NCBI GenBank assembly: GCA_963634745.1 | Contig: CAVHCX010000025.1 | Coordinates: 1-43,527 of the forward strand | Length of the DNA stretch: 43,527 nucleotides | Source: CAKRJP01 sp963634745 | GTDB lineage: Bacteria > Bacillota > Clostridia > Lachnospirales > Lachnospiraceae | Direction of reading: 5' to 3' | Shown: positions 8,361 to 16,732 of the stretch, in pieces | How positions within the stretch are numbered: position 1 is the stretch's first letter | Layout: every line of letters begins with the position of its first letter | The notes under the pieces: model-generated | Told to the model about the DNA's origin: nothing | Databases searched by the model: none | Seen by the model: only the letters and a program-made list of their open reading frames with translations | Program-made: the position numbers and the translations under genes

Positions 8361-9425
8361 TTATAAATATTGCTCTAGTTCTGCCGCGTGGTTGGTATAG
8401 CGTCTTGCATCATCCTTGGTGATATAGCCCTGCTGCATGAGTCTTGACAAGTCCATATTTAAGGTATGCATTCCCATAGCTGCCGAGGACTGCATCATGG
8501 ATGGGATCTGGTGGGTTTTGCCCTCTCTGATCAGGTTTAATATAGCGTCCGTTCCCATCAATAGTTCTGTTGCTGCAATCCGGCTTAGGCCTCCGCCGCA
8601 AGGGATGAGGCACTGGGTTAAGATTCCTTTTAAGACGCCTGCAAGCTGGGTTCTTACCTGGTTTTGACTCTCTGCCGGGCAGGCATCGATGATTCGTTCT
8701 ACAGTCTGGGCGGCTGTGGTGGTATGGAGGGTGCTTAGGACTAGATGGCCTGTCTCTGCCGCAAGGAGAGCGGCCTGGATGGTCTCATAGTCTCGCATCT
8801 CTCCCACTAAGATGACATCGGGATCTTCTCGCAGGGAGCTTCGAAGGGCGGAGGCGAAATCTGTCACATCTGCTCCTACTTCCCTCTGGTGGATCAGTGA
8901 TTTTTTATTCTCATAGACATATTCAATGGGGTCTTCGATGGTAATAATGTGGCGGTCATATCTTTGGTTTAAGCTCTCGATCACTGCCGCCAGGGTGGTG
9001 GACTTTCCGCTTCCCGTTGGTCCCGTAATTAAGATCAGGCCCCTGGGTTCCTCTGACATCTGATAAAGCTCTGTCGGGATCTTTAACTGCTCTAGGGTAG
9101 GGATCTCATCATTTAAGAGGCGGATGGTGGCTGCCATATGCTTTCTCTCTCTGAAAATATTGACACGCTGCCTGCAGCCATCGGAAGACTGCCAGGAAAA
9201 GTCTACGTCCAGGCCCTGATCAAACTTAAGTCTGGCCGCCTGGCCCATTAGAGAAAGGAGCATGTCCTTAATCGAGGTCTCCCCCTCAAGGGAAAGGGAC
9301 TCTTGCTTTTTTAGGCTGCCATGGATCCTGAACCAGACCGGGCCCCCTTCTGTCAAATGCACGTCTGAGGCTCTTTTCTTTCTGGCATCCAGAATTAACT
9401 GATCGATCATTTCAAGACTTTTCAT
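8361..9425 (-). CDS. pilT: PilT, type IV pilus retraction ATPase
   Basis: About 354 aa. Walker A GPTGSGKST near residue 138, Walker B ILVGEMRD, the His box STLHTTTAAQTVERIID, and the PilT-specific C-terminal motif NLIREGKTHQIPSMMQ are all present. It is a hexameric cytoplasmic ATPase that depolymerises pili and powers twitching. A TTG at 9434 (AAGGA, 7-nt spacing) is an alternative start adding three residues. It is the last core pilus gene of the minus-strand cluster, 79 bp after pilB across an A/T-rich spacer. Its presence implies retractile pili and not only a static pseudopilus. Confidence 0.95.
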   Translation of the reverse strand: MKSLEMIDQLILDARKKRASDVHLTEGGPVWFRIHGSLKKQESLSLEGETSIKDMLLSLMGQAARLKFDQGLDVDFSWQSSDGCRQRVNIFRERKHMAATIRLLNDEIPTLEQLKIPTELYQMSEEPRGLILITGPTGSGKSTTLAAVIESLNQRYDRHIITIEDPIEYVYENKKSLIHQREVGADVTDFASALRSSLREDPDVILVGEMRDYETIQAALLAAETGHLVLSTLHTTTAAQTVERIIDACPAESQNQVRTQLAGVLKGILTQCLIPCGGGLSRIAATELLMGTDAILNLIREGKTHQIPSMMQSSAAMGMHTLNMDLSRLMQQGYITKDDARRYTNHAAELEQYL

Positions 9426-9447
9426 TACAAGCAATTCCCTTTCCTTA

Positions 9448-9498
9448 CTAATTACTAACTATTAATTTCTAATTACTAACTATTAATTTCTAATTTCT
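9448..9498. repeat. 21-bp A/T-rich tandem repeat between pilB and pilT
   Basis: A 21-bp unit, ctaattactaactattaattt plus one base, occurs at 9448-9468 and 9469-9489, followed by a partial third copy (ctaatttctta). It fills most of the pilB-pilT gap. No gene or terminator hairpin is visible there. Confidence 0.8.
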
Positions 9499-9503
9499 TA
9501 TTC

Positions 9504-11174
9504 CTATTGATAGGCAATTCGTGCCACTTCTTCCGGTGTGGTAATGCCCTCTTCCACCAAAAGGATCCCGCTCTCTTTTAGGGTTCTCATATGCTGGTGC
9601 TCTCTGGCATAGCGGGTGATTTCCTCCACGGACTTGTTATTTACGATCATGCGGCGAAGCTCTGCATCGATAGGCAGGATCTCATGAATCGCAATTCGTC
9701 CCTTATAGCCGGTATGGTTACACTGGGCACAGCCCATACCTCGTTTGATGGTTTTGATATCGCCTATGAGCATGCGCTCTCTCTCGGTCGTCTCTACTTC
9801 CTTGGCACAGTGGGGGCAGATTTTTCGCACCAGTCGCTGGGCTACCAAGCCTACTAGGGAGCTTGCCACCAGATAGGTTTCCACGCCCATGTCTTCCAGA
9901 CGGACGATACTGGATACGGCATCGTTGGTATGGAGGGTACTAAGGACCATATGGCCGGTAATGGCTGCACGGACAGAAGTTCCGGCCGTCTCGCCGTCAC
10001 GGGTCTCTCCTACCATGATAATATCCGGATCCTGCCGCATGAGGGCCCGAAGTCCCACGTCAAAGGTTAAGCCTGCCGTTGGATTTACCTGGGTCTGGTT
10101 GAGGCCCGGAAGGTTCTTCTCCACGGGATCTTCGATAGTGGAAATATTTACCTGCCGCCTGGACAGATAATCTAAGACCATATAAAGGGTGGTTGATTTT
10201 CCGCTTCCTGTCGGTCCTGTAATATAAATGATTCCGTTGGGACAGTCTAGCATGGGGGCGAATTGGGCATAGGAATGCTCATCCATTCCAAAATGGTCGG
10301 CATGCTCTAGGTGGCCTGCGGACCCCATAATTCGAAGAACTGCCTTCTCCCCGTATACGGTCGGCAAGACAGAGACACGGATGTTGACCCGTCCCTCGTC
10401 TAAGCCTACACGGAAATGGCCGTCCTGGGGGATTCTTTTTTCTGCGATATCCAGATTGGACAGGATCTTAATACGGGCAATGAGGGGATTGTGAATGTTC
10501 TTTTGTATCTTGACATACTCCGTAACCACCCCGTCCACACGCATTCGCACCCTGGTCTCCAGCTCAAAGGGCTCGATATGGATATCACTGGCATCAACCT
10601 TGATGGCACGCTCGATCAAGCTATTTAAAAGCTGGATGATAGGCGTCTCATCCGGATTATCTAAGTTTTCTACGTCCAACTCTTCCACCGGGGTGGCGGA
10701 GAAGCTTACGTTGGCTTTTCCTGCAGCCTTCTTAGCATTAACCTCCGCATAGTAGTAGGAAATGGCCTGCTTTAGGGGGGCCTCCTCACTTAAGAGGATC
10801 TGCAATTGGCAGCCGGTCTGCTGGCGGACCTCCTCTAAGGCAAAGTAGTTTAGGGGGTCGTTGGTGACAAGAAGCATGTTGTGGTCTTTTTCTGCCACCG
10901 GAAGAATTAAATTTTTCTCCGCCAGGTCACGACTGACCATGCCTACAACCTCAAGGTCTACCGTAAGCTTGGCCACGTCAACGATCTCCAAGGAAAGGCG
11001 GTCTGCCAAGGCCTCTAAGACCTGTTTTTCAGTGACAAATCCAAGCTCGATCAGGATCTGTCCTACTCGTTTTCCTCTATTTTCTTTTTGATAGGCAAGG
11101 GCCTCATCCATCTGCTCTCTGCTTACGTAGCCCTTATCCTCTAGGATTTCTCCGATTCTCAGATTCTTTCTCAC
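9504..11174 (-). CDS. pilB: PilB/GspE-type pilus extension ATPase
   Basis: 556 aa from GTG 11174. This start is chosen because AGGAGG lies 10 nt upstream and the GTGA overlaps the stop of the preceding gene by 3 nt; a 20-residue longer frame has no such site. The N-terminus holds an MshEN/GspE-N domain (about 1-145, KLRIGEIL-like opening and two LxxLGFV-type turns). The ATPase core has Walker A GPTGSGKST at about 320-328, Asp box ASDIHIEP, Walker B IIMVGETRDGET and STLHTND. A tetracysteine zinc site, CPHC with CAQC, lies at about 440-475. It powers pilin assembly at the membrane with PilC and the PilM-N/PilO platform. It has the size expected of the family. Confidence 0.95.
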   Translation of the reverse strand: MRKNLRIGEILEDKGYVSREQMDEALAYQKENRGKRVGQILIELGFVTEKQVLEALADRLSLEIVDVAKLTVDLEVVGMVSRDLAEKNLILPVAEKDHNMLLVTNDPLNYFALEEVRQQTGCQLQILLSEEAPLKQAISYYYAEVNAKKAAGKANVSFSATPVEELDVENLDNPDETPIIQLLNSLIERAIKVDASDIHIEPFELETRVRMRVDGVVTEYVKIQKNIHNPLIARIKILSNLDIAEKRIPQDGHFRVGLDEGRVNIRVSVLPTVYGEKAVLRIMGSAGHLEHADHFGMDEHSYAQFAPMLDCPNGIIYITGPTGSGKSTTLYMVLDYLSRRQVNISTIEDPVEKNLPGLNQTQVNPTAGLTFDVGLRALMRQDPDIIMVGETRDGETAGTSVRAAITGHMVLSTLHTNDAVSSIVRLEDMGVETYLVASSLVGLVAQRLVRKICPHCAKEVETTERERMLIGDIKTIKRGMGCAQCNHTGYKGRIAIHEILPIDAELRRMIVNNKSVEEITRYAREHQHMRTLKESGILLVEEGITTPEEVARIAYQ

Positions 11175-11932
11175 GACGCATCTGCCTCCTGGGTCTTTTC
11201 TAATTCTCCGCAAGTATATACTGCCAGGACACACTGATAGGTATTTGCGGAAACGGTCTTAAGATTCTCATCCACATAGGTATTCTCACTCATATCAAAG
11301 GAGAGAAGCTTGACTCCCGGATAGTTCTTTGCCAGATCATTTAGGAAATTTTCAAATTCAGCCTCTGTGCCCTGGAGGGTCATAGAAACCTTGGTGGTAT
11401 TGATATACTGGTAGATCTCTTCCAAAGAAGACTCCGAAGCGTCACTGTCTGCATCTTCCGTAGAATCGTCGCTATCGGAAGTAGTATCGGAAGTGGTATC
11501 GGAAGTATCGGTACTAGAATCTGCACTCGTGTCTGCACTTGCCTCCGCTGTCAGATTCTGGTAGGCTCCCGGCGCCTGAGCCTCTGTAGACTCGATTTTT
11601 AAATATACAGGCATGAGGCTATTATTTAAGGCGATTCCTGTAAGGAGTTCATCTACCTCCTGGTTTTCCATAAGGTCATAGTATCCCACCGACAGGGCCT
11701 TTAAGTTTTCCTTCTGGGTTGCGATCTTAGCATCCAAGGTCTTTCCCTCCTCGATGGTCATCTGCATCTCGGCCTTGGTCTGGTCCACCTGGTCCTTCTC
11801 ATCGATCAGGTCCTGGCTGCTATCTAGAGCCGGCATAATCAGGAAACGGACGCAGAAAAATAAAATCAAGACACAGGCTAAAACTTTAATCAGCTTGATA
11901 TCCCCGGGTTTTAATTCCATCTCTAATTTCAT
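11171..11932 (-). CDS. PilO-like inner-membrane alignment protein
   Basis: A 253-aa protein. One membrane helix at about 16-33 is followed by a coiled coil (about 38-85) and a small alpha/beta domain. This is the PilO/GspM layout with a short cytoplasmic N-terminus. Its start overlaps the stop of the upstream gene by one base (TAATG) and has AGGAGGTG. Residues about 130-170 are an unusual acidic Asp/Ser/Thr linker (repeated TSDTTSD-type units), coded by imperfect short DNA repeats. It should pair with the PilN part of the neighbouring fusion to link PilB/PilC to the pilus. The assignment rests on position, topology and the ferredoxin-like ending, not on strong sequence signature. Confidence 0.75.
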   Translation of the reverse strand: MKLEMELKPGDIKLIKVLACVLILFFCVRFLIMPALDSSQDLIDEKDQVDQTKAEMQMTIEEGKTLDAKIATQKENLKALSVGYYDLMENQEVDELLTGIALNNSLMPVYLKIESTEAQAPGAYQNLTAEASADTSADSSTDTSDTTSDTTSDSDDSTEDADSDASESSLEEIYQYINTTKVSMTLQGTEAEFENFLNDLAKNYPGVKLLSFDMSENTYVDENLKTVSANTYQCVLAVYTCGELEKTQEADAS

Positions 11933-13359
11933 TACTTGTCACCTCCTGAAGCTTCTGCCGCTAAGATGCAGGACAAATCCAGGGAATACTTCCCTTCGTT
12001 ATACTGATAACCGGTATAATCTACGGAAGAAAACAAGCCGGTCTGGGTTAACTTATTAATATAGCTTGGAATGTCGATAACATCCGCACTCTCTGCCTGG
12101 AAGCTAAGAAGGCCGGACTGGGCATCCATAGATTTGATCTGGACACTCATATTGCTGCCCCCTACCTGGATAATTTTAGTCATGGTCTCCCGGTCAAGCT
12201 CCGGGTAGCTGGCCAGGTTATCCTTCATCTGCCGGACCTGGCTCATGGCATCTGTGAGCTTGTCACTGTCTAACTTCTTCTGGTAGGCTTCCTCATAGGA
12301 CTTTGAAACTTGCGGATCATTGATCCAGTCCTCCACCTTATGAATCTCTGATTTCTTATGAAGATTCCAGGCAAAAATTCCTGCAAAGACTAAAAGGCAT
12401 ACTCCCAAACAAATGCCGGGATATAAAAGATGCTTGATAAGATCTCCCTTTTGTTTGCCTTCCTGGGCCTGGGTCATTTGCCACTTGCTTAAAAGATTGA
12501 TCTGGCTTTTCTTATCCTCCATCATGGCACCGACACAGGGAAGCCAGGCATCTGCTCCTACAGGGATGTCGCAAAGATCATCTACATTTAAGGGAGCAGG
12601 CTCCAGACCAAGAGAGCGAATTCCCGGTGCACATACCTCAAAGTCATCCTCCTTACAGCCTGCATAAAAGACATGGGTGATAGGAGCCTCTGGGCTTGTG
12701 GTGGCATAAAACTGCTTGATTCCGGAAATATTTCTTACGATCTCTGTCTCAAAGTCTAAGGTTCCTCTCTCGCTAAAGATCCTACTTCTGGTGGAATATA
12801 GGTAGAGGCCCTTCTGATAAAGCAGGCTGGTGACACCGGAGTCCTCGAAAAAGAGATAAATAGCGGTTTTATTTCCCGCCTCCTTTAGCTTGGAGACCAC
12901 CCTTAGGTAGCTTTCCATAAGGACCGTCACTTCCCCTACCGGAAGACTAAGCTCACTAAAAATATTTAAAATTTCCTGGAGGGTATCCGGCTCGACACTG
13001 GCATGGCAGAGGGTAATGCCCCTGTGCTTGTCAGAGTCTGTGATTCCATAATCGGAAATCTTCTCGGAATCCTCAGCCTCAGCGACATTCTCAGCCAGCT
13101 GCCTTAGTTGCTTTCCCTTGGCAAAAGGAATGCGGTGGATTCTGGAAGAAGCATAGATGGAGGGCAGGACTAATTTGATGGTCCCACCCTTGTAGCCCGT
13201 CCCCTTCCATAGGGTTAAGGCTTCCTTCCATTGGTCTATTAATTCTCCGCGGAAAGAAAGTTCCATTCGGTTGGTAAGGGAAATTCTAGGCTTGTTGCCA
13301 AATTTTCCGTTCGCAGCCAGAATGCAATCTTCCTGCAGTACAATGACAGTATCACTCAT
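11932..13359 (-). CDS. GspL-like PilM-PilN fusion protein
   Basis: 475 aa. The cytoplasmic part (1-280) has the pattern of a PilM/GspL actin-like domain (opening TVIVLQEDCILAA; strand-rich; no clear phosphate loops). Then comes SQINLL at 285-290, the hallmark N-terminal motif of PilN (INLLP), a membrane helix at about 311-332, a short coiled coil (335-375) and a PilN/fimbrial-assembly-like ferredoxin fold to the end. In most Gram-positive pilus loci PilM and PilN are separate. Here one chain carries both, as in GspL of type II secretion. AGGAGG precedes the ATG. The gene sits between pilC and the PilO-like gene, exactly where pilM and pilN are expected. Upstream (13402-13420) is a small GC hairpin. 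Confidence 0.8.
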   Translation of the reverse strand: MSDTVIVLQEDCILAANGKFGNKPRISLTNRMELSFRGELIDQWKEALTLWKGTGYKGGTIKLVLPSIYASSRIHRIPFAKGKQLRQLAENVAEAEDSEKISDYGITDSDKHRGITLCHASVEPDTLQEILNIFSELSLPVGEVTVLMESYLRVVSKLKEAGNKTAIYLFFEDSGVTSLLYQKGLYLYSTRSRIFSERGTLDFETEIVRNISGIKQFYATTSPEAPITHVFYAGCKEDDFEVCAPGIRSLGLEPAPLNVDDLCDIPVGADAWLPCVGAMMEDKKSQINLLSKWQMTQAQEGKQKGDLIKHLLYPGICLGVCLLVFAGIFAWNLHKKSEIHKVEDWINDPQVSKSYEEAYQKKLDSDKLTDAMSQVRQMKDNLASYPELDRETMTKIIQVGGSNMSVQIKSMDAQSGLLSFQAESADVIDIPSYINKLTQTGLFSSVDYTGYQYNEGKYSLDLSCILAAEASGGDK

Positions 13360-13431
13360 GGATATCCTCCTGTTACTTTTCTGATCTATAAGTCTAAATG
13401 CTGCGGGGCAAAACCCCTGCGGTCTGATGTC

Positions 13432-14625
13432 CTATGCATTTTCAATGGCAGAATAAGATTCGTAGATCGGGAGCATAACTCCGATCATGATAAATCCTAC
13501 GATAAGTGCCATGAAAATAATAAGGATGGGCTCTAAGAGGGTGACCATCCGTTTGGTAGCCTGTTCTGCGTCGTCTTCCATGGTTTCCGCTATGGAATCC
13601 AGCATGGCATCCAAGCGTCCGCTCTCCTCCCCGACTAGGATGGTGCTGGAAAGCTTTCTTAAAAGTCCATCCACCTCCTGGAGGCTCTCAGACAAGGGAA
13701 CGCCCCCCCTTACCTTTACCACAACCTGGTCAAATTGGTCTTCCACATAGCCATTTCCAATGGTCTTGGCCGCCACGGATACCGCAGATACTAAGGGCAT
13801 TCCGCTGGCATAGAGGCTACTTAGGGTCCGGGCAAATCTTGCGGTATAGATAACCTTATATAACTTTCCAAAGCCCCACATATGAACCTTCATCCAGTCC
13901 ACCCCTCTTCGAATGCTAGGGATGGCCACGATAATCCGAATCAGGGTCACGATAACTAAGACCGTAAGAAGGGCCAGGTACCATTTTTTCACCAAAAAGT
14001 CTGACACTGCCATTAAAACCGTCGTCGGTAGGGGCAGGGAATCCATCTGATCAAAGAGGCTTTGAAACTGGGGAAGAATAAAGGTAACGATCAAGATGAC
14101 GATACATACACTTAAGACCAACAAGATACAAGGATAAACCATGGCGGATTTGACCTGCTGGTTTAGCTTGTGTTCCTTCTCATATTGCAGGGAAAGTCTC
14201 TGGGTTACCAGATCTAAGTTACCGCTGCCCTCACCGGACCGGATCATTCCGATCATAAGGTCCGGGAAGCACTCCTTAGTCTCCATGGCATCGGACAAGG
14301 GAATGCCTCGGCGAAGGTCCTGTAGGATCAGTTTGTAAATTTCCTTCTCCTGGGGGGCGATCCCCTCCTGGTCTGAAATAATATCCATGGCCCGCACCAG
14401 GCTGACACCGGAACTAAGTAAAGTTGAAAGCTCCCTATTAAAGGCAGAAAGCTCCTTGGCCTTTAATTTCTTATAGCCCCTGGCCTTGCCCAGGTCCTTG
14501 GCCTCCACCAAAAAAAGCTTCTGATCCTGGAGCTCTTTAATGAGCTGGTCCTTGGAGCTAGCCTCCAAATTTCCCTTATGAACTTTTCCGTTCATGTCCT
14601 TTGCGACATATTTATAATTGGGCAT
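13432..14625 (-). CDS. pilC: PilC/GspF inner-membrane platform protein
   Basis: 397 aa with the family opening YKYVAKDMNGKVHKGNLEA and two T2SSF domains. The first is at about 65-190 (LSTLLSSGVSLVRAMDII), the second at about 265-390 (FARTLSSLYASGMPLVSAV). Three membrane helices lie at about 165-190, 215-235 and 370-390. It is the polytopic base that the PilB and PilT hexamers rotate or contact. Size is normal. GAGGA precedes the ATG, and about 125 bp separate it from pilD. That gap holds a weak possible promoter and nothing else I can recognise. Confidence 0.95.
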   Translation of the reverse strand: MPNYKYVAKDMNGKVHKGNLEASSKDQLIKELQDQKLFLVEAKDLGKARGYKKLKAKELSAFNRELSTLLSSGVSLVRAMDIISDQEGIAPQEKEIYKLILQDLRRGIPLSDAMETKECFPDLMIGMIRSGEGSGNLDLVTQRLSLQYEKEHKLNQQVKSAMVYPCILLVLSVCIVILIVTFILPQFQSLFDQMDSLPLPTTVLMAVSDFLVKKWYLALLTVLVIVTLIRIIVAIPSIRRGVDWMKVHMWGFGKLYKVIYTARFARTLSSLYASGMPLVSAVSVAAKTIGNGYVEDQFDQVVVKVRGGVPLSESLQEVDGLLRKLSSTILVGEESGRLDAMLDSIAETMEDDAEQATKRMVTLLEPILIIFMALIVGFIMIGVMLPIYESYSAIENA

Positions 14626-14751
14626 TCATTTTGTCCTCTTTCTTTAAATCAATCTTTCATTTTATAACTATACAGGGCCTTGCAAAACTACTTTCTTCGT
14701 GTGCTTCCCCTCCGGCAAATAGAAAGTTTCAGCAAGCGAGGCTCCTAGCTC

Positions 14752-15537
14752 TTACAAAAATCCCAGATACCAATGCACAAGCTGGTCTCCGTACAGGGCC
14801 CCCACCACAAGACCAAAGGCCAAGAAGGGTCCGAAGGCGAAGTTATCCTTGCGGTCTAATTTTTTCCTCGCAAGCATAAAGGCCCCGTAGGCCCCTCCGG
14901 TCAAGAGCCCCAAGAACATAGAGCATACAATGGGTCCGGTTCCAAGTAAAAAGCCGGAGGCAAACATAAGCTTAATGTCCCCACCCCCGAAGGCTCCGGG
15001 GATGATTAGGGCTAGAATAAACATAGGGACTGCAATGATGAGGGCCCCTATGATCCGGTCTACGATTCCGTGAGAGGGGTCTAAGGAAACCTGTCCCACA
15101 GCCAATATAAGTATCATAATATGAAATCTATCGTATATAATCTGGGTGTCCCAGTCGATGAGGGCCACCACCAGTAATATTCCAAGGTAAATAAATATAA
15201 GTAAGCCCCTCAAGGATAAAATTCCAAGAGAACCTACTCCATAGCGGTATCCGCAAAAAATGAAGGCCAAGCCTCCAAGCATTTCACAGACAAAATCCCT
15301 AACCGGGATCCTTGCCTTGCATTCCTTACACCTGCCCCTAAGAGCCAGGTAACTAATGCCTGGGATTAACTCTAAAGGCTGTAAGCTATGGTTACAATTG
15401 GTACAGTGACTGCGTCCTGTTACCAGACTTTCCCCCAGGGGGAGTCTGTAGATAACGACGCCTAAAAAACTAAAGATACAGGCTCCGAAGAAGAAACGTA
15501 GGATCCATATGATACTTTCTAAGATGGTTATAAGCAT
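14752..15537 (-). CDS. pilD: PilD prepilin peptidase/N-methylase (A24)
   Basis: 261 aa, polytopic. The N-terminal domain carries two CxxC pairs (CTNC and CKEC, about 43-73) that bind zinc, typical of the bifunctional peptidase/methylase. The catalytic Asp residues are in DWDTQIIYDR and in the second site FGGGDIKLM, matching the GxGD aspartic protease signature. It cleaves after the Gly of the type III signals in the pilin, the pseudopilins and the giant prepilin of this cluster, and methylates the new N-terminus. AGGAG precedes the ATG. Confidence 0.96.
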   Translation of the reverse strand: MLITILESIIWILRFFFGACIFSFLGVVIYRLPLGESLVTGRSHCTNCNHSLQPLELIPGISYLALRGRCKECKARIPVRDFVCEMLGGLAFIFCGYRYGVGSLGILSLRGLLIFIYLGILLVVALIDWDTQIIYDRFHIMILILAVGQVSLDPSHGIVDRIIGALIIAVPMFILALIIPGAFGGGDIKLMFASGFLLGTGPIVCSMFLGLLTGGAYGAFMLARKKLDRKDNFAFGPFLAFGLVVGALYGDQLVHWYLGFL

Positions 15538-15612
15538 GTCTCTTCTCTCCTGTTGATTATTGTCAATGATTGTTTGTCGTGTTAAGGGGGTTCATTCTCT
15601 TTATTATGATCA

Positions 15613-16065
15613 CTATTCAGCTGCGATCATGGTCTCGTCGTGATATACGGTATAGGTCTTTGGACTTGCCTGGTACCAGACGGTGAATTCATCTTCTTTG
15701 TAAATGAATTCATCAACGGTATAGCCGTCCCGGCCTAGTTTCAGGACCCAGAATTCTCCGGGTGCCTTGCTTAGGTTTATAACATCCTGGTAGACATTTT
15801 CAGTGACGCCCCCTTGACCGGAAGCGTCACTAAATGTCTGGTCTCCTCCATAGCATTCCTTGCCAGTCACCTGGAGGGCAAGCCGCACCGATTTAGCATT
15901 GCCCAAGGCCACCCCGGCATCCGCCCGATACATAAGGCGGAGGGCGGCTGGGATGATAAGGACAAGGGCCAGGAGGGTGAAAATCAGAAAGAATACCACC
16001 GGACGCAGCCAAGTTGTTTTAATATTTAATTTTCTTTTCGGGGAAAATCGGGTTGGCTGGGTCAT
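15613..16065 (-). CDS. Pilin-like single-helix protein without a canonical cleavage site
   Basis: 150 aa. A basic N-terminus (1-20) is followed by one membrane helix (about 22-45), then RADAGVALGNAKSVRLALQ, which resembles the post-helix segment of type IV pilins. There is no G-F-T-L-x-E signal, so PilD processing is doubtful. It lies 21 bp after the major pilin and 75 bp before pilD, so it may be a minor pilin or a membrane assembly partner. It has a ribosome site (AAAGG). I do not recognise a named family. Confidence 0.6.
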   Translation of the reverse strand: MTQPTRFSPKRKLNIKTTWLRPVVFFLIFTLLALVLIIPAALRLMYRADAGVALGNAKSVRLALQVTGKECYGGDQTFSDASGQGGVTENVYQDVINLSKAPGEFWVLKLGRDGYTVDEFIYKEDEFTVWYQASPKTYTVYHDETMIAAE

Positions 16066-16086
16066 GGTTGGCCTTTCTGTTTGTTA

Positions 16087-16527
16087 TTATTGAGTTGCTT
16101 CTACTTTATAATTTCCTTTTTTCTCTGTTGAGTCATAAGTATATGTACATTTTTTCTTTGTACTTGTATCTGTATACACTACTTTTGTAACTCTTGCGTT
16201 ATCATCCACGTCAACACTAGTAATATTTGTTGCTTGCACCTCTGCTAAGTCAGCAATTTTTTGGGCTGTGAAAGGATCTGTGTCCTCGTTCTGTAACTCC
16301 TTAATTGTATTGCCACCTGGATTCACTGCACCATACTCTTCATCAATCAAAGTCTGTGCTGCCATCACAACCTGACGTGTCTCTGCTATAATTTGCTTTT
16401 CTTTCGCCTTATCAATATACCCAGTCAATGCCGGTATCAACAATGCTGCTAAGATTGCCAGGATAACTAATACTACGATTAATTCTACTAATGTAAATCC
16501 TTTTTTCTCTTTCAATTTTTTCATCAT
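16087..16527 (-). CDS. Major type IV pilin (prepilin)
   Basis: About 146 aa from the ATGATG pair at 16527/16524. A longer frame back to 16629 would put about 40 residues ahead of the signal and is rejected. The type III signal is KKLKEKKG^FTLVE with Glu+5, then a long hydrophobic helix (LIVVLVILAILAALLIPAL) and a globular domain of about 100 residues. It is short, simple and AT-richer than its neighbours, as expected for the abundant shaft subunit. It comes after a 205-bp gap with two stem-loops, so it probably has its own leader and higher expression. PilD next door should cut after Gly. Confidence 0.9.
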   Translation of the reverse strand: MMKKLKEKKGFTLVELIVVLVILAILAALLIPALTGYIDKAKEKQIIAETRQVVMAAQTLIDEEYGAVNPGGNTIKELQNEDTDPFTAQKIADLAEVQATNITSVDVDDNARVTKVVYTDTSTKKKCTYTYDSTEKKGNYKVEATQ

Positions 16528-16560
16528 TTCCCTCGTTTCCTTTCTTTCATTTTTTTCGAT

Positions 16561-16605
16561 GGGAGGTGGAATCCTCCCTTGCCTTTGCAATGTCTTTTTC
16601 ATTGC
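16561..16605 (-). promoter_or_regulatory. Two stem-loops in the major pilin leader
   Basis: On the minus strand, read 5' to 3', GCAATG-aaaaaga-CATTGC (16587-16605) is followed by GGGAGG-attcca-CCTCCC (16561-16578), about 34 nt before the pilin ATG. Neither is followed by a U run, so they are not terminators. They could stabilise or process the pilin transcript. I looked for a cyclic-di-GMP riboswitch pattern and did not find one. Confidence 0.5.
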
Positions 16606-16732
16606 GGGTCGGGTTTCAAGGTCTCTCATCCATTTATAAGCAAGCTTATACGGGCCAAGACTTTGAAAGCCTCTTATCTATATATTCGCCTCGGTGCCGG
16701 CGTATATACCTTTTTTTGTTGCCGACCGCTCC

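Noticed and set aside
16528..16732. Cyclic-di-GMP riboswitch before the pilin
   Set aside because: I looked for the GEMM-type conserved segments on the minus strand and did not find them; only simple stem-loops are visible.
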